A stretch of DNA of 64,000 nucleotides, from the NCBI GenBank assembly GCA_902537055.1, contig CACAZW010000002.1, positions 127,501 through 191,500 on the forward strand, written 5' to 3'. Positions 35,430 to 44,436 of the stretch are shown piece after piece (position 1 is the first letter of the stretch; each line of letters opens with the position of its first letter). The DNA is from an uncultured Pelagibacteraceae bacterium. GTDB lineage: Bacteria; Pseudomonadota; Alphaproteobacteria; Pelagibacterales; Pelagibacteraceae. The notes under the pieces are model-generated. The model was not told where the DNA came from, ran no database searches, and saw only the letters and a list, made by a program, of their open reading frames with translations. Position numbers and translations under genes: made by a program.

Positions 35430-36434
35430 ATGAATATTTTAATTATTGGAGAAAATAATTTTAATTCTTTAGAGAGAATATATAAAAAAAATTTTTTAAT
35501 TTTAAATTGTAAAAAAGTAGATTTAATCTCTCCTTGGAAGCCTAAAAATAATTTTTTAAAAAAAATCTTAAATTTTCAAGAAAAATATTTCTTTGAAATT
35601 TATTCGGTTATACAAAATTATTTGCTAAAAATAAAATTAAATACTAATAAAATATCTTATGATATAATAATTGTATTTAATGGATACCACTTTGATAAAA
35701 AAATTATTTCCTTACTTAAAAAAAGAGCTCAGAAGTCACTTATTAATATCCAAACTGATAATATTTTCATCAAAAAGAATATTTTAAAGTTAAACATAAA
35801 AATGTTTGATAGAATTTATGTCTGGTCAAAATCTATACAAAATAAAATAAATAAAAAATTAAAAATAAAAAAAAATAAAATTTGTTTTTTACCTTTTGGT
35901 TTTGACCAGACATTGCTTAAAACAATAAAAAGACAGAATATAAGTAAATCAATTCTTTTTTATGGATCGTGGGATAAGAATAGAGAAGAATTGTTAAATC
36001 AAATAAATCCAAAATTAATAAGGATTTATGGTAATGGTTGGAACAACGCTAAATACTATTTTAAAAAAAATTATAATATAAAAGGTGAACTGATTGGAGA
36101 TAATTTAAAAAGAGAAATTTCAAAATCACTGTTGAGCTTAAATTTATTTAGAGACCAAGCAAAAAATCTTATAAATATGAGATCATTTGAAGTTCTAGGA
36201 TATAACGGCACTCTATTGTCAGAATATTCTGAGGAACAAACATCCTTTTTTAAAAACTTTAAAAGCATTATTTATTTTAAAAATATAAAAGAAATAAATA
36301 ACATTTTCAAAAAAATTAATTCAAAAAAAAAAATAATATTAAAATTTAGAAAAAAAGATAAGTTAAAAATAAACAAACACTCTTACCTCAGTAGAGCAAA
36401 ATATATATTAAGAAATGAAAAAAATTTTTTCTGA
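35430..36434 (+). CDS. CgeB-like glycosyltransferase
   Basis: The 334-residue protein resembles CgeB/GT1-type GT-B enzymes. The N-terminal domain has IIIVFNGYHFDKKI near 74, and the donor half has ILFYGSWDKNREELL near 171 and IYGNGWNN near 196. A conserved end block reads INMRSFEVLGYNGTLLSEYSEE near 248. This NxRxFE...G..LL pattern is the hallmark of the CgeB family. Its 3' end overlaps the polymerase gene by 20 bases, showing translational coupling. The sugar donor is unknown. Confidence 0.78.
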   Translation: MNILIIGENNFNSLERIYKKNFLILNCKKVDLISPWKPKNNFLKKILNFQEKYFFEIYSVIQNYLLKIKLNTNKISYDIIIVFNGYHFDKKIISLLKKRAQKSLINIQTDNIFIKKNILKLNIKMFDRIYVWSKSIQNKINKKLKIKKNKICFLPFGFDQTLLKTIKRQNISKSILFYGSWDKNREELLNQINPKLIRIYGNGWNNAKYYFKKNYNIKGELIGDNLKREISKSLLSLNLFRDQAKNLINMRSFEVLGYNGTLLSEYSEEQTSFFKNFKSIIYFKNIKEINNIFKKINSKKKIILKFRKKDKLKINKHSYLSRAKYILRNEKNFF

Positions 36435-37845
36435 AAATAAAACCTATTTTTTTGTTTTCTCAATTTTGTCATTTTTTTTTATTTTTTTTAATTTTTTTAA
36501 AAATGAATTTATTAATTTAGAATTATTTTTTTATTCGGTAATTTTAATTTTTATTACATTAGTATTTGTCTTTTACTTTATAATATTAAAAGAAGTTAAA
36601 TTTTACCAATTTAATGTTATATTCAATCTATATTTTTTAGTAAGTTTTTTAATATTTTTATATTTTTTTGATTATATCTTCACAGAAATTTACCCTTATT
36701 TTGCCGGCACTATTAAACCCTTAACTTTAGAAGAGTTTTTATCATACTCTAAAAAAGCTACTATTATACTAATTTTGACAATTTTATTTTTGAATTTAGG
36801 TTTCTTGACAAGTAATTTAATTTTAAAAAAAAAAAAATATGATCTTTTGCCTAATTTAACAAATATAGAATTTCTAAGATTAAATTTTTTCTTATTTTTA
36901 ATAAAATTAATATTCATATTATTAAATGTTAATTTTAATATTAGAATACCTCAAATAGAAAATCCTCTTAGTATTCTTATTGCTCTTATAAGTTTCTACT
37001 GCTTATTTTTTTATAAAAAAGATAAATTTTTAAATTTTATTATTATCAGCTTTATTTTTGTTGAAAATATTTTTACAACATTGGCTTTATTTAAAAATTT
37101 AATTATATTATTAATTTTCTTTATTATTGTTTTTAATATCAAAAATAAAATTTCTGTATCAATATTAATTCTATTATTTTCTTGGACGATTTTAGGCCAG
37201 TCTGTTAAAAACAATTTTAGAATTGTTTTGGCTAATCACTACAACTTAGGTGATAAAATTGTATATGGAGGTAAAATTCAGGAGACCAGTGAAAGTTTTA
37301 TTGAGGGCAGGCCTATAATATTAAGTGAAAGTTTTATTGAGGGCAGGCCTATAATATTAAGATCTGTCGAACCTATTCTATCACTTATCAGAGTAGTAGA
37401 ATTTGATACAAACGGTAAACTTGAAAAAAAAGATACTTTATCTATTCTTAAATATAGTTTTATACCGAGATTAATTTTTCCAGACAAACCAAAACAAAAC
37501 TATGCTACCTGGTATACAGACTATTTCTTTGATTTATATGATGATCCAAATTTTTCAGAAAATTACGTTACTTATAATATCTCATGGGTAACAGATTTGT
37601 ATTTAAATCAGAAATATTTAGGATCAACTTTATTATCATTCATATTAGGTTTTTTTTTATGTATTTTTTTAATATTATTTGTGAATTCAAATTTAAATAA
37701 TTTAAGTTTTTTATTTGGCTTGTCAATTTTTTCAGGCGTCTCAATACCAGATTATAATATATCATTAATGTTATCACCTTTGTTTCTTCAATTTTTGTTT
37801 TTGATTATTATTCTAAAAATTATTTTAAAAATAATAAGAAAATGA
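36415..37845 (+). CDS. O-antigen polymerase-like (Wzy-type) membrane protein
   Basis: The 476-residue protein has about eleven hydrophobic segments and one large loop (about residues 275-395). The loop carries FIPRLIFPDKPKQNYATWY near 346 and NISWVTDLYLN near 392, a pattern seen in Wzy-family polymerases. It would join glycan repeat units in the periplasm. A 12-residue stretch, SESFIEGRPIIL, occurs twice in a row in the loop from a perfect 36-base duplication at 37288-37359. The frame is kept. The gene overlaps both neighbours (20 and 4 bases). Confidence 0.8.
   Translation: MKKIFSENKTYFFVFSILSFFFIFFNFFKNEFINLELFFYSVILIFITLVFVFYFIILKEVKFYQFNVIFNLYFLVSFLIFLYFFDYIFTEIYPYFAGTIKPLTLEEFLSYSKKATIILILTILFLNLGFLTSNLILKKKKYDLLPNLTNIEFLRLNFFLFLIKLIFILLNVNFNIRIPQIENPLSILIALISFYCLFFYKKDKFLNFIIISFIFVENIFTTLALFKNLIILLIFFIIVFNIKNKISVSILILLFSWTILGQSVKNNFRIVLANHYNLGDKIVYGGKIQETSESFIEGRPIILSESFIEGRPIILRSVEPILSLIRVVEFDTNGKLEKKDTLSILKYSFIPRLIFPDKPKQNYATWYTDYFFDLYDDPNFSENYVTYNISWVTDLYLNQKYLGSTLLSFILGFFLCIFLILFVNSNLNNLSFLFGLSIFSGVSIPDYNISLMLSPLFLQFLFLIIILKIILKIIRK
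37288..37359 (+). repeat. Perfect 36-bp tandem duplication inside the wzy-like gene
   Basis: Two identical 36-base copies (37288-37323 and 37324-37359) each encode SESFIEGRPIIL. Because 36 is a multiple of three, the reading frame is retained. Absence of any difference between copies points to a recent event, or to an assembly artefact. Confidence 0.95.
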
Positions 37846-38960
37846 AAAAGAAGAAAATATTAATAATTAGCCATGATTTTGTTAAAAAAGTTAACATTAG
37901 AATTTATGAGGAGCTAAATAAAAAAAAAAATATAGAAATACTCTGTGTTAGGCCTAAAAAACTTATTATAAAAAATCGCATTTTTCCAAGTGATTTTAGA
38001 TTAAAAAACTCTAAAGTTAGTCTAATTGAGAGTAAAGTTAACTATAGTAATTTGAGATTTTTATTTTTTAAGGATACATTTAAAATCCTAAATACGTTTA
38101 AACCAAATGAGGTTTTAATTCATAACGATCCAGTATCATTACAGGTTTTTTTTATAATTTTTTTTTCAATTTTCTATAAATCTAATTTTAAAATTACATG
38201 TTTCTCACATGAAAACAAAATTATTCAATACCCAAATAATTCTAATTTAAAAATAAATTTTAGATCTCTATTACTTTTATTTTTTAATTTTTTTATAAAG
38301 CATAAAATTGAGAAAATATTATGTATCTCAAAGCAAATAAAAAATAATTATGATTATTTGGGATATGCAAATAAAACTTATTTAATACCTTTGGGCTATG
38401 ATGAAAAAATATTTAAAAAAAAAAAAACTAGAAAAAAAAATTTTACAATTTCCTATTTCGGAAGAATATCGTATGAAAAAGGAATTCATGTTTTAATTAA
38501 AGCTTTAAAAAAAATAAAATTTGATTTTGATTTTATGTTAGATGTAAGTCATATTGAAGATATAAATTACTATAAAAAATTGCTAAAAAGTCTTCGAAAA
38601 GTTCTAAAGCCAAATCAAATTAATTTAATAAAGTGTAATCACACTGAAATTGCTGATTTTATGTCTAGGTCAGATTTAGTTATTTTACCGTCAATTTATC
38701 AAGAGCAATATGGTCGTGTTATTCAAGAGTCAGTTGCATGTGGTTCATTAGTAATAGGTTCAAGAGTTGGAGCTATTCCAGAAATAATTGTGGATGGAGA
38801 CTTATTATTCGAGAGAAATAATCATCAACAATTAGCATTTAAAATTAATAAGTTAAAAAATAAAAATTTTTATAACAAAAAAATTAAAAAATTATATAAG
38901 AGAGTATGCAATGAAAGAACTTTAAATAAACAGTTGCATGCTTTAAAAAATTTATTTTAA
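37842..38960 (+). CDS. Glycosyltransferase family 4 (GT-B) protein
   Basis: The 372-residue protein has a GT4 donor domain: YLIPLGYDEKIFKKK near 182, ISYFGRISYEKGIHVLIKAL near 204, and LPSIYQEQYGRVIQESVACG near 286, followed by GSRVGAIPEII. The pattern is that of a retaining mannosyl- or galactosyltransferase. Start ATGA overlaps the wzy-like stop, and the stop TAATG overlaps the next start. All genes from about 34660 to 39667 therefore appear coupled. Confidence 0.87.
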   Translation: MKKKKILIISHDFVKKVNIRIYEELNKKKNIEILCVRPKKLIIKNRIFPSDFRLKNSKVSLIESKVNYSNLRFLFFKDTFKILNTFKPNEVLIHNDPVSLQVFFIIFFSIFYKSNFKITCFSHENKIIQYPNNSNLKINFRSLLLLFFNFFIKHKIEKILCISKQIKNNYDYLGYANKTYLIPLGYDEKIFKKKKTRKKNFTISYFGRISYEKGIHVLIKALKKIKFDFDFMLDVSHIEDINYYKKLLKSLRKVLKPNQINLIKCNHTEIADFMSRSDLVILPSIYQEQYGRVIQESVACGSLVIGSRVGAIPEIIVDGDLLFERNNHQQLAFKINKLKNKNFYNKKIKKLYKRVCNERTLNKQLHALKNLF

Positions 38961-39667
38961 TGAAAGTAGTCATCTTAGCAGGGGGAAAAGGTTCAAGAAT
39001 ATCTTATTATACTCAAAAAATACCTAAGCCCATGATTAAAATTGGAGGAATTCCAATGCTAAGTCATATAATGAGTTTATTTAAACACTACGGTTATAAT
39101 GATTTTTTAATTGCAGCTGGATTTAAAAAAAAAATCATTTCCGATTATTATCGTAATTCTAAAGAGTTCAAAAATCTTAAAGTAATTGATACTGGGCTTA
39201 ACACACAAACTGGAGGAAGAATTCTTAAACTTAAAAAATATCTAAAAAATGAAAATTATTTTTTTATGACTTATGGAGATGGTATTACAAATATTAACAT
39301 AAATAGACTACAAAATTTTCATATTAAAAATAATAAAATTGCAACTGTAACTGCAGTAAGACCACCTGTAAAATTTGGAGAATTAAAAATCGAAAAAAAT
39401 AAACTTGTTAGTTCTTTTCTAGAAAAGCCTAGCTTAAACACAGGATGGATTAACGGAGGTTTTTTTGTTTTAAATAAAGATGTTTTTAAATATATAAAAA
39501 ATTACCAAATAATCTTTGAGAGAGAACCAATGATAAATTTGTCAAAAAAAAAAAAATTAATAGCTTTTAAACATGATGGATACTGGAAATGTATGGATAA
39601 TTTGAAAGAGAAAAACGATTTAGAAGAAATTTATAAAAGAAATAAAACCATTTGGAACATAGAATAG
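38960..39667 (+). CDS. Sugar-1-phosphate nucleotidyltransferase, RfbF-like
   Basis: The 235-residue enzyme has the nucleotidyltransferase loop ILAGGKGSRI near 5-14, IPKPMIKIGGIPML near 21, YGDGITNI near 111 with metal-binding aspartate, VRPPVKFGEL near 133, FLEKP near 155 and INGGFFVLN near 165. The overall pattern (TGLNTQTGGRI, KHDGYWKCMD) most resembles glucose-1-phosphate cytidylyltransferase. The usual next enzymes, CDP-glucose 4,6-dehydratase and a DegT-type RfbH, are not recognisable nearby. It starts a small cassette with two SDRs and a cupin. The nucleotide preference is inferred by resemblance. Confidence 0.82.
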   Translation: MKVVILAGGKGSRISYYTQKIPKPMIKIGGIPMLSHIMSLFKHYGYNDFLIAAGFKKKIISDYYRNSKEFKNLKVIDTGLNTQTGGRILKLKKYLKNENYFFMTYGDGITNININRLQNFHIKNNKIATVTAVRPPVKFGELKIEKNKLVSSFLEKPSLNTGWINGGFFVLNKDVFKYIKNYQIIFEREPMINLSKKKKLIAFKHDGYWKCMDNLKEKNDLEEIYKRNKTIWNIE

Positions 39668-39692
39668 AACTTGTTTATTTAACAAAGCAAAT

Positions 39693-40739
39693 ATGAAAAA
39701 AATATTAATTATTGGTCACAAAGGTTATGTAGGAACAGTATTAACTAAACATTTAATAAAAATAAAAAAATATAGAAAATCGATTTATGGGATTGATACA
39801 AATCTTTATAAATTAAATAAATATAGTAAATTTAAGAAATTTTCTTTTTTAGATTTAAATGCTGACTGCAGAAATATAGATTTAAGTAAAATAAATCCAA
39901 AACCAGATGTAATTATTTTTTTAGCCGCAGTATCTAATGATCCAATGGGGAAAAAGTTTAGAAGGGCGACAAAAGATATAAATTTTTTAAGTTGTTTAAG
40001 ATTAGCAAAGGCAGCTAAAAAAATAAATATTAAAAAATTTATTTTTGCATCTAGTTGTAGCATGTATGGAGCTTCAGGAAATTCGTTAAAAAAAGAAAAT
40101 GATATTCTTCAACCACTTACAGATTATGCAAAGTCTAAAGTTAGCGCAGAAAAGGAATTAAAGAAAATTTCTACAAAAGATTTTAAAATAATATCTTTAA
40201 GGTTTGCAACAGCTGCAGGTTTGAGTGATAATTTAAGATTAGATCTAGTATTTAATGATTTTGTAGCCAATGCAGTGTTAAATAAGGAAATAGAACTGCT
40301 AAGTTCCGGAACAGCTTGGAGACCACTCATTCATGTAAATGACATGGCAAAAGCTATAAAATGGGCGATTGAATATAATTTTAATAAAGATTTTTTATCT
40401 GTAAATATTGGATCTGATAAATGGAATTTTAGAATTATTGATTTAGCCAAAAGAATTTCAAATATTATTAAAGGAGTAAAATTAAAGATTTCAGATAGCA
40501 ATGTTGATAAAAGATCCTATCGAGTAAATTTTAAATTATTTAAAAAAATTGCTCCTAAACACCAGCCTACAATGAAATTTAAACATGCTGTTAAAGAGTT
40601 AGAATTTTTCTTAAAAAAAGAGTCATATAGCTTAAAAAACTTTAGAAGTTCACCAAAATGGTCTAGATTATCTTGCTTGAATCATCTAATTAAAAAAAAA
40701 AAATTAAATGATAAATTATTTTGGATTACGAACAAATGA
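39693..40739 (+). CDS. NAD-dependent epimerase/dehydratase (extended SDR)
   Basis: The 348-residue SDR has GHKGYVGTVL near 8-17 for NAD(P) binding, LAAVSNDPMGKKF near 72 (an NDP-x-G variant), FASSCSMYGASG near 117, the catalytic YAKSK near 147 and WRPLIHVNDMAKA near 212. The AAVSNDPMG form characterises an SDR group often found with RfbF-like enzymes and RmlC-like cupins. It likely acts on a nucleotide-linked keto sugar in this cassette. It overlaps the cupin gene by four bases. Confidence 0.83.
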   Translation: MKKILIIGHKGYVGTVLTKHLIKIKKYRKSIYGIDTNLYKLNKYSKFKKFSFLDLNADCRNIDLSKINPKPDVIIFLAAVSNDPMGKKFRRATKDINFLSCLRLAKAAKKINIKKFIFASSCSMYGASGNSLKKENDILQPLTDYAKSKVSAEKELKKISTKDFKIISLRFATAAGLSDNLRLDLVFNDFVANAVLNKEIELLSSGTAWRPLIHVNDMAKAIKWAIEYNFNKDFLSVNIGSDKWNFRIIDLAKRISNIIKGVKLKISDSNVDKRSYRVNFKLFKKIAPKHQPTMKFKHAVKELEFFLKKESYSLKNFRSSPKWSRLSCLNHLIKKKKLNDKLFWITNK

Positions 40740-41176
40740 TTGATGGAGTTTTAATTAATAAACTTAAACAAATTCCTGACGAGAGAGGGGCCATCTATCA
40801 CATGCTAAGGAGAGACAATTCACATTTTATAGAATTTGGCGAAATATATTTTTCAATTGCATTTCCTGGTAAAATTAAAGGTTGGCATGAACACACTAAG
40901 CAAATACAAAATTATGCGGTGATATATGGGAAAATTAAATTAGTATTATTTGATAATAGGCCCCAATCAAAAACTTATAAAAAAATTAATGAAATTTTTC
41001 TTGGAAACGAAAATTATTCCTTAGTTACCATACCGACTGGTATAATTACAGGCTACCAATGCGTAAGTAAAACAAAATCTATTTTAGCAAATTGTTCTAC
41101 ACTACCACACGATCCTAAAGAAATGATAAATTATAATCACGATGGTGATAAAGTCCCATACGATTGGGAAGATTAA
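40736..41176 (+). CDS. RmlC-like cupin, dTDP-4-dehydrorhamnose 3,5-epimerase family
   Basis: The 146-residue protein has a cupin core with GEIYFSIAFPGKIKGWHEH near 35-53, VIYGKIKLVLFD near 65 and VTIPTGIITGYQCVS near 98. The WHEH pair takes the place of the RGLHYQ motif of classical RmlC. Starting at the ATG overlapping the previous stop (ATGA) is preferred over a TTG five codons upstream. It probably epimerises a 4-keto sugar, and its substrate may be a CDP-sugar given the RfbF-like neighbour. It is shorter than RmlC (about 180 residues). Confidence 0.78.
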   Translation: MIDGVLINKLKQIPDERGAIYHMLRRDNSHFIEFGEIYFSIAFPGKIKGWHEHTKQIQNYAVIYGKIKLVLFDNRPQSKTYKKINEIFLGNENYSLVTIPTGIITGYQCVSKTKSILANCSTLPHDPKEMINYNHDGDKVPYDWED

Positions 41177-41184
41177 AATTAATA

Positions 41185-42102
41185 GTGAGAAAAATTCTTA
41201 TACTAGGATCATCAGGATATATTGGTAGCTATTTAGCATCAAGTTTAAAAAAAAAATATAAAGTTATTTCGCATTCAAGGAAAAAAATAATTAGTAAAAA
41301 ATTTAATAAAAATATTTTTAAAACAGTTACAGGAGATGTAACAAAAAAATCAACTTTGCAAAAAGTACTTAAATTAAAACCTGATGTATTAATTTTCACT
41401 ATTTCATTGAATCATTTTAAATCTGAAAAAAATCTTAAAATTTCAATAAAAAATAATTTTGAACCATTAAAAAATTTAGTAAAATTAATTATAAAAAAAA
41501 AATTAAATGTTAAAATTATTTACTTTTCGACCATGCAAGTTTATGGAAGAGATTATAATAAAAAAGTAATATCAGAAAAATACCCAAAAAAAATAAATAA
41601 TATATATTCTTTAACTCATAGTATGTGTGAAGAATTGCTAATTAAATCGAAAAAGAAAATCAAATCTCACTCACTCAGGTTATCGAATTCATTTGGAATG
41701 CCAGAATTAAAAAATATTGATTGTTGGTGGTTAGTTTTAAATGATTTTTGTAGATCAGCAAAAAAAAGAGGAGAAATAATTATTAAATCTGATGGTTTAG
41801 CATTAAGAGATTTTATTTCATTAAAAGATATATCCAGAATAGTCGATAGATTGATTGTTGGAAATTATCACTTACCCATAATTAATGTTTGTAGTGGAAA
41901 AACTTTCTCAATCAAAGAAATAGCAAATAAAGTATCAAATAGTAAATATTTTAGAAAAAGAATACCAGTTAAAGTATTAATAAAAAAAAAGGAAAAAAAA
42001 AATAAAAGATATAAATATGACAATAAACTTATAAAAAAAATTGGTATTAACTCATTTACAAATTTAGACTTTCAGATTAAAGAATTCTTAAAAAAAATTT
42101 AA
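41185..42102 (+). CDS. Extended SDR, NAD-dependent epimerase-like, with altered catalytic lysine
   Basis: The 305-residue protein begins at GTG 41185, directly before the cofactor loop ILGSSGYIGSYL. It has YFSTMQVYGRDY near 112, NIYSLTHSMCEELL near 138 and RDFISLKDISR near 208. In the catalytic YxxxK motif the lysine is a histidine (YSLTH), so usual SDR chemistry may be impaired or altered. The upstream TTG (41164) would overlap the cupin gene by 13 bases and is not needed. It is the last gene of the RfbF-like cassette, and likely a 4-keto reductase or a non-catalytic relative. Confidence 0.75.
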   Translation: MRKILILGSSGYIGSYLASSLKKKYKVISHSRKKIISKKFNKNIFKTVTGDVTKKSTLQKVLKLKPDVLIFTISLNHFKSEKNLKISIKNNFEPLKNLVKLIIKKKLNVKIIYFSTMQVYGRDYNKKVISEKYPKKINNIYSLTHSMCEELLIKSKKKIKSHSLRLSNSFGMPELKNIDCWWLVLNDFCRSAKKRGEIIIKSDGLALRDFISLKDISRIVDRLIVGNYHLPIINVCSGKTFSIKEIANKVSNSKYFRKRIPVKVLIKKKEKKNKRYKYDNKLIKKIGINSFTNLDFQIKEFLKKI

Positions 42103-42121
42103 AGACTTTTAAAAAAATAAA

Positions 42122-43105
42122 GTGCAACTATATATTCACATAGGTTTACCCAAGACGGGTGTTACCTTGCTAAGCCAAATTTTTGAAAGTTCTAAAAATA
42201 TAAATTTTTTAGGAAGACCGTTAATTTCAATTTTTGATGAAATTTGGCAAAGCATGATTTTTGATAATAACAAAAAGTTTAAGAAAAAAACTATTCTATT
42301 AAAGAATGAAATTATAAACTCATTATCACAAAATAAAAAAAACGTACTTTTGATTGAAGGAATATCTGATGTTTTTTTTGTATTAAATAGTAAAAAAAAT
42401 TTTTTGAAGAGATTAGAATTATTGAGGAAAGTATTAGGTAATAAAGTGAAGTTTAAAATAATTTTTTCAATTAGAAATCAAAGTGAATTTTTTATATCTA
42501 GATATGTCGAAAGTCCACAATTTTTTCAAGATTACAATAATGATTGGAAGAACTTTAAAAAATTCAGAGATTCATTAAGAAAAAAAAAATATAGTCTTAA
42601 AGAAAAAAAATTTTTTAATTATTTCAACTATTTTAAAATTTGTAGTGACTTAATTAAAATATTCGATAAAAAAAATGTACATATTTTTTTATATGAAGAT
42701 TTAAAGTTTGATAAAAAAAAATTTGCTAAGCAAATTTCAAAAATTTTTAAATTGAATTTTCAAAAAACTTATGAATTTATAAATATTAATCGATTTAACA
42801 AATCAACAAGTTTTAATGATAAAATTTTTGTAAAAAAAACTTCTCAATCTTATTTTTTATTAACAAACAATAAGATCTATATTAAATTACATAGGAAAAT
42901 TCCTAGAAACATTAAAACATTTTTTAAAAAAATATTTAACTTTTTTGATAAACTTTACTATAGCAAATTTTTACAATTTAAACCTGAACAAAAAATATAT
43001 TTTAATAATACAGATATAAAATTAATAAAAAAATTTTACTATAAGAACAATAAAAAAGTTGATAATATTTTTAAAATTGGTCTAAAAAAATATAATTACT
43101 ATTAA
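42122..43105 (+). CDS. Sulfotransferase-like protein
   Basis: The 327-residue protein begins QLYIHIGLPKTGVTLLSQIFES, a P-loop-like phosphosulfate-binding loop (GLPKTGVT). IIFSIRNQSEFFISRYVE near 118 matches the R...S region binding the 3'-phosphate of PAPS. Sequence LYEDL near 193 is also frequent in this fold. The start is GTG at 42122. It is only distantly similar to the sulfotransferase at 5267. It would sulfate a glycan or glycolipid if active; the T-to-V change in the P-loop (usual GxxKxGT/S-T) leaves some doubt. Confidence 0.7.
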   Translation: MQLYIHIGLPKTGVTLLSQIFESSKNINFLGRPLISIFDEIWQSMIFDNNKKFKKKTILLKNEIINSLSQNKKNVLLIEGISDVFFVLNSKKNFLKRLELLRKVLGNKVKFKIIFSIRNQSEFFISRYVESPQFFQDYNNDWKNFKKFRDSLRKKKYSLKEKKFFNYFNYFKICSDLIKIFDKKNVHIFLYEDLKFDKKKFAKQISKIFKLNFQKTYEFININRFNKSTSFNDKIFVKKTSQSYFLLTNNKIYIKLHRKIPRNIKTFFKKIFNFFDKLYYSKFLQFKPEQKIYFNNTDIKLIKKFYYKNNKKVDNIFKIGLKKYNYY

Positions 43106-43131
43106 CTGAATATTTAATTAATTGTTTTAAA

Positions 43132-44433
43132 ATGAATATACTTTCTGATAAAAAATTTTTTATTTACCCTCTCCTATTGTTTCCTCCATCTCTAATAACA
43201 GGACCTTTTTTACCAGATTTGATTATATCTTTTCTAACAATATATTTTTTAATATTTTTAATAATAAATAAAAACATTAAGTACTTGATAAACGATTTTT
43301 CAAAAATATTTTGTATATTTTATATTTATATAGTTTTAAGATCACTTTTTTCTGATGAGATACTTTTCACACTAAAAAACACTTTATTTTATTTTAGATT
43401 TTTAGTTTTTGCTTTATTGTTAAAATATATTTTAAGTCAAAATTTAAACTTAAGAAAAATCTTTATAAATATTTTTTTCTTAACTCTTATAATTATATCG
43501 GTAGATGCTTTTTTTGAACAGATAAGAAATTCGCATTGGTTATTTGATAAAACTTCTTATGCCGAAAGTCATAATAATAGAATAAGTGGATTATTTGATG
43601 AGGAATATATATTAGGTGGATTTATTTTGTCTTTTTTTCCTGCTGTTGTTATAATTTACTATTTTCAAAAGTTAAGAAAAAAGTATGAGTTATTTTTTTT
43701 AATTTTGTTAATAGTTTTTTTTTGCTATGTGGTCATTATTACTGGTGAAAGAGCTTCATCTATCAAATTATTAATATTTGTATTTTTAGCAATTTTTTTT
43801 ACATCAATAATCAAATCATTCAAAATCAAATCTATAATTTCAATAATTATTTTATTTTCAATTGTATTTACAATATCTTTTCAACCTAAATTGAAAGATA
43901 GGTTAATTTACCATTCTATGGATTTATTCTTTCAAAATGATCAATTTAACAGAATAGACAGAAATCAACCTTTAATTAATGTCTTTATAGATAATTACAA
44001 AAAAGGTAATTTTAAGCCTCTTTATTTCAGCAAAGAACACACAGATCACGCAATCATTTCGTTCAAGATGTTTTATGATAATAAAATTTTTGGGCATGGA
44101 GTTAAAATGTTCAGATTTAAATGTGCGGAAAATAAATATTATATTAATGACAGGGCCTGTTCAACACATTCACATGGCATAGTTTTTACTTTTTTATCTG
44201 AACTAGGGATTATCGGAATTTTGTTTATGATAACAATTTATTTTTACTTAATAAAACATATTATTAAACCAACAAAAAATAAAAATATTGATAAATTAAT
44301 TTTAATGTCAATTTTAGTTTATTTATTTCCATTATTACCTTCAGGTTATTTTTTTAATAATTTCTTTTCAATAATTTTATATACTTTAGTTGGCTTATTT
44401 TTAGCTTGTAAAAAGAATTACAATCATAATTAA
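43132..44433 (+). CDS. O-antigen ligase/polymerase family (WaaL/Wzy_C) membrane protein
   Basis: The 433-residue protein has about eleven hydrophobic segments and a periplasmic loop typical of the O-antigen ligase domain. ISGLFDEEYILGGF near 152 and ITGERASSIK near 203 lie in membrane-border regions. The loop HAIISFKMFYDNKIFGHGVKMF near 305 and STHSHGIVFTFLSELG near 345 hold the conserved glycine, histidine and histidine-glycine motif. It could ligate undecaprenyl-linked glycan to lipid A core or act as a second polymerase. It is immediately followed by the WecA-like gene. Confidence 0.82.
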   Translation: MNILSDKKFFIYPLLLFPPSLITGPFLPDLIISFLTIYFLIFLIINKNIKYLINDFSKIFCIFYIYIVLRSLFSDEILFTLKNTLFYFRFLVFALLLKYILSQNLNLRKIFINIFFLTLIIISVDAFFEQIRNSHWLFDKTSYAESHNNRISGLFDEEYILGGFILSFFPAVVIIYYFQKLRKKYELFFLILLIVFFCYVVIITGERASSIKLLIFVFLAIFFTSIIKSFKIKSIISIIILFSIVFTISFQPKLKDRLIYHSMDLFFQNDQFNRIDRNQPLINVFIDNYKKGNFKPLYFSKEHTDHAIISFKMFYDNKIFGHGVKMFRFKCAENKYYINDRACSTHSHGIVFTFLSELGIIGILFMITIYFYLIKHIIKPTKNKNIDKLILMSILVYLFPLLPSGYFFNNFFSIILYTLVGLFLACKKNYNHN

Positions 44434-44436
44434 ATT

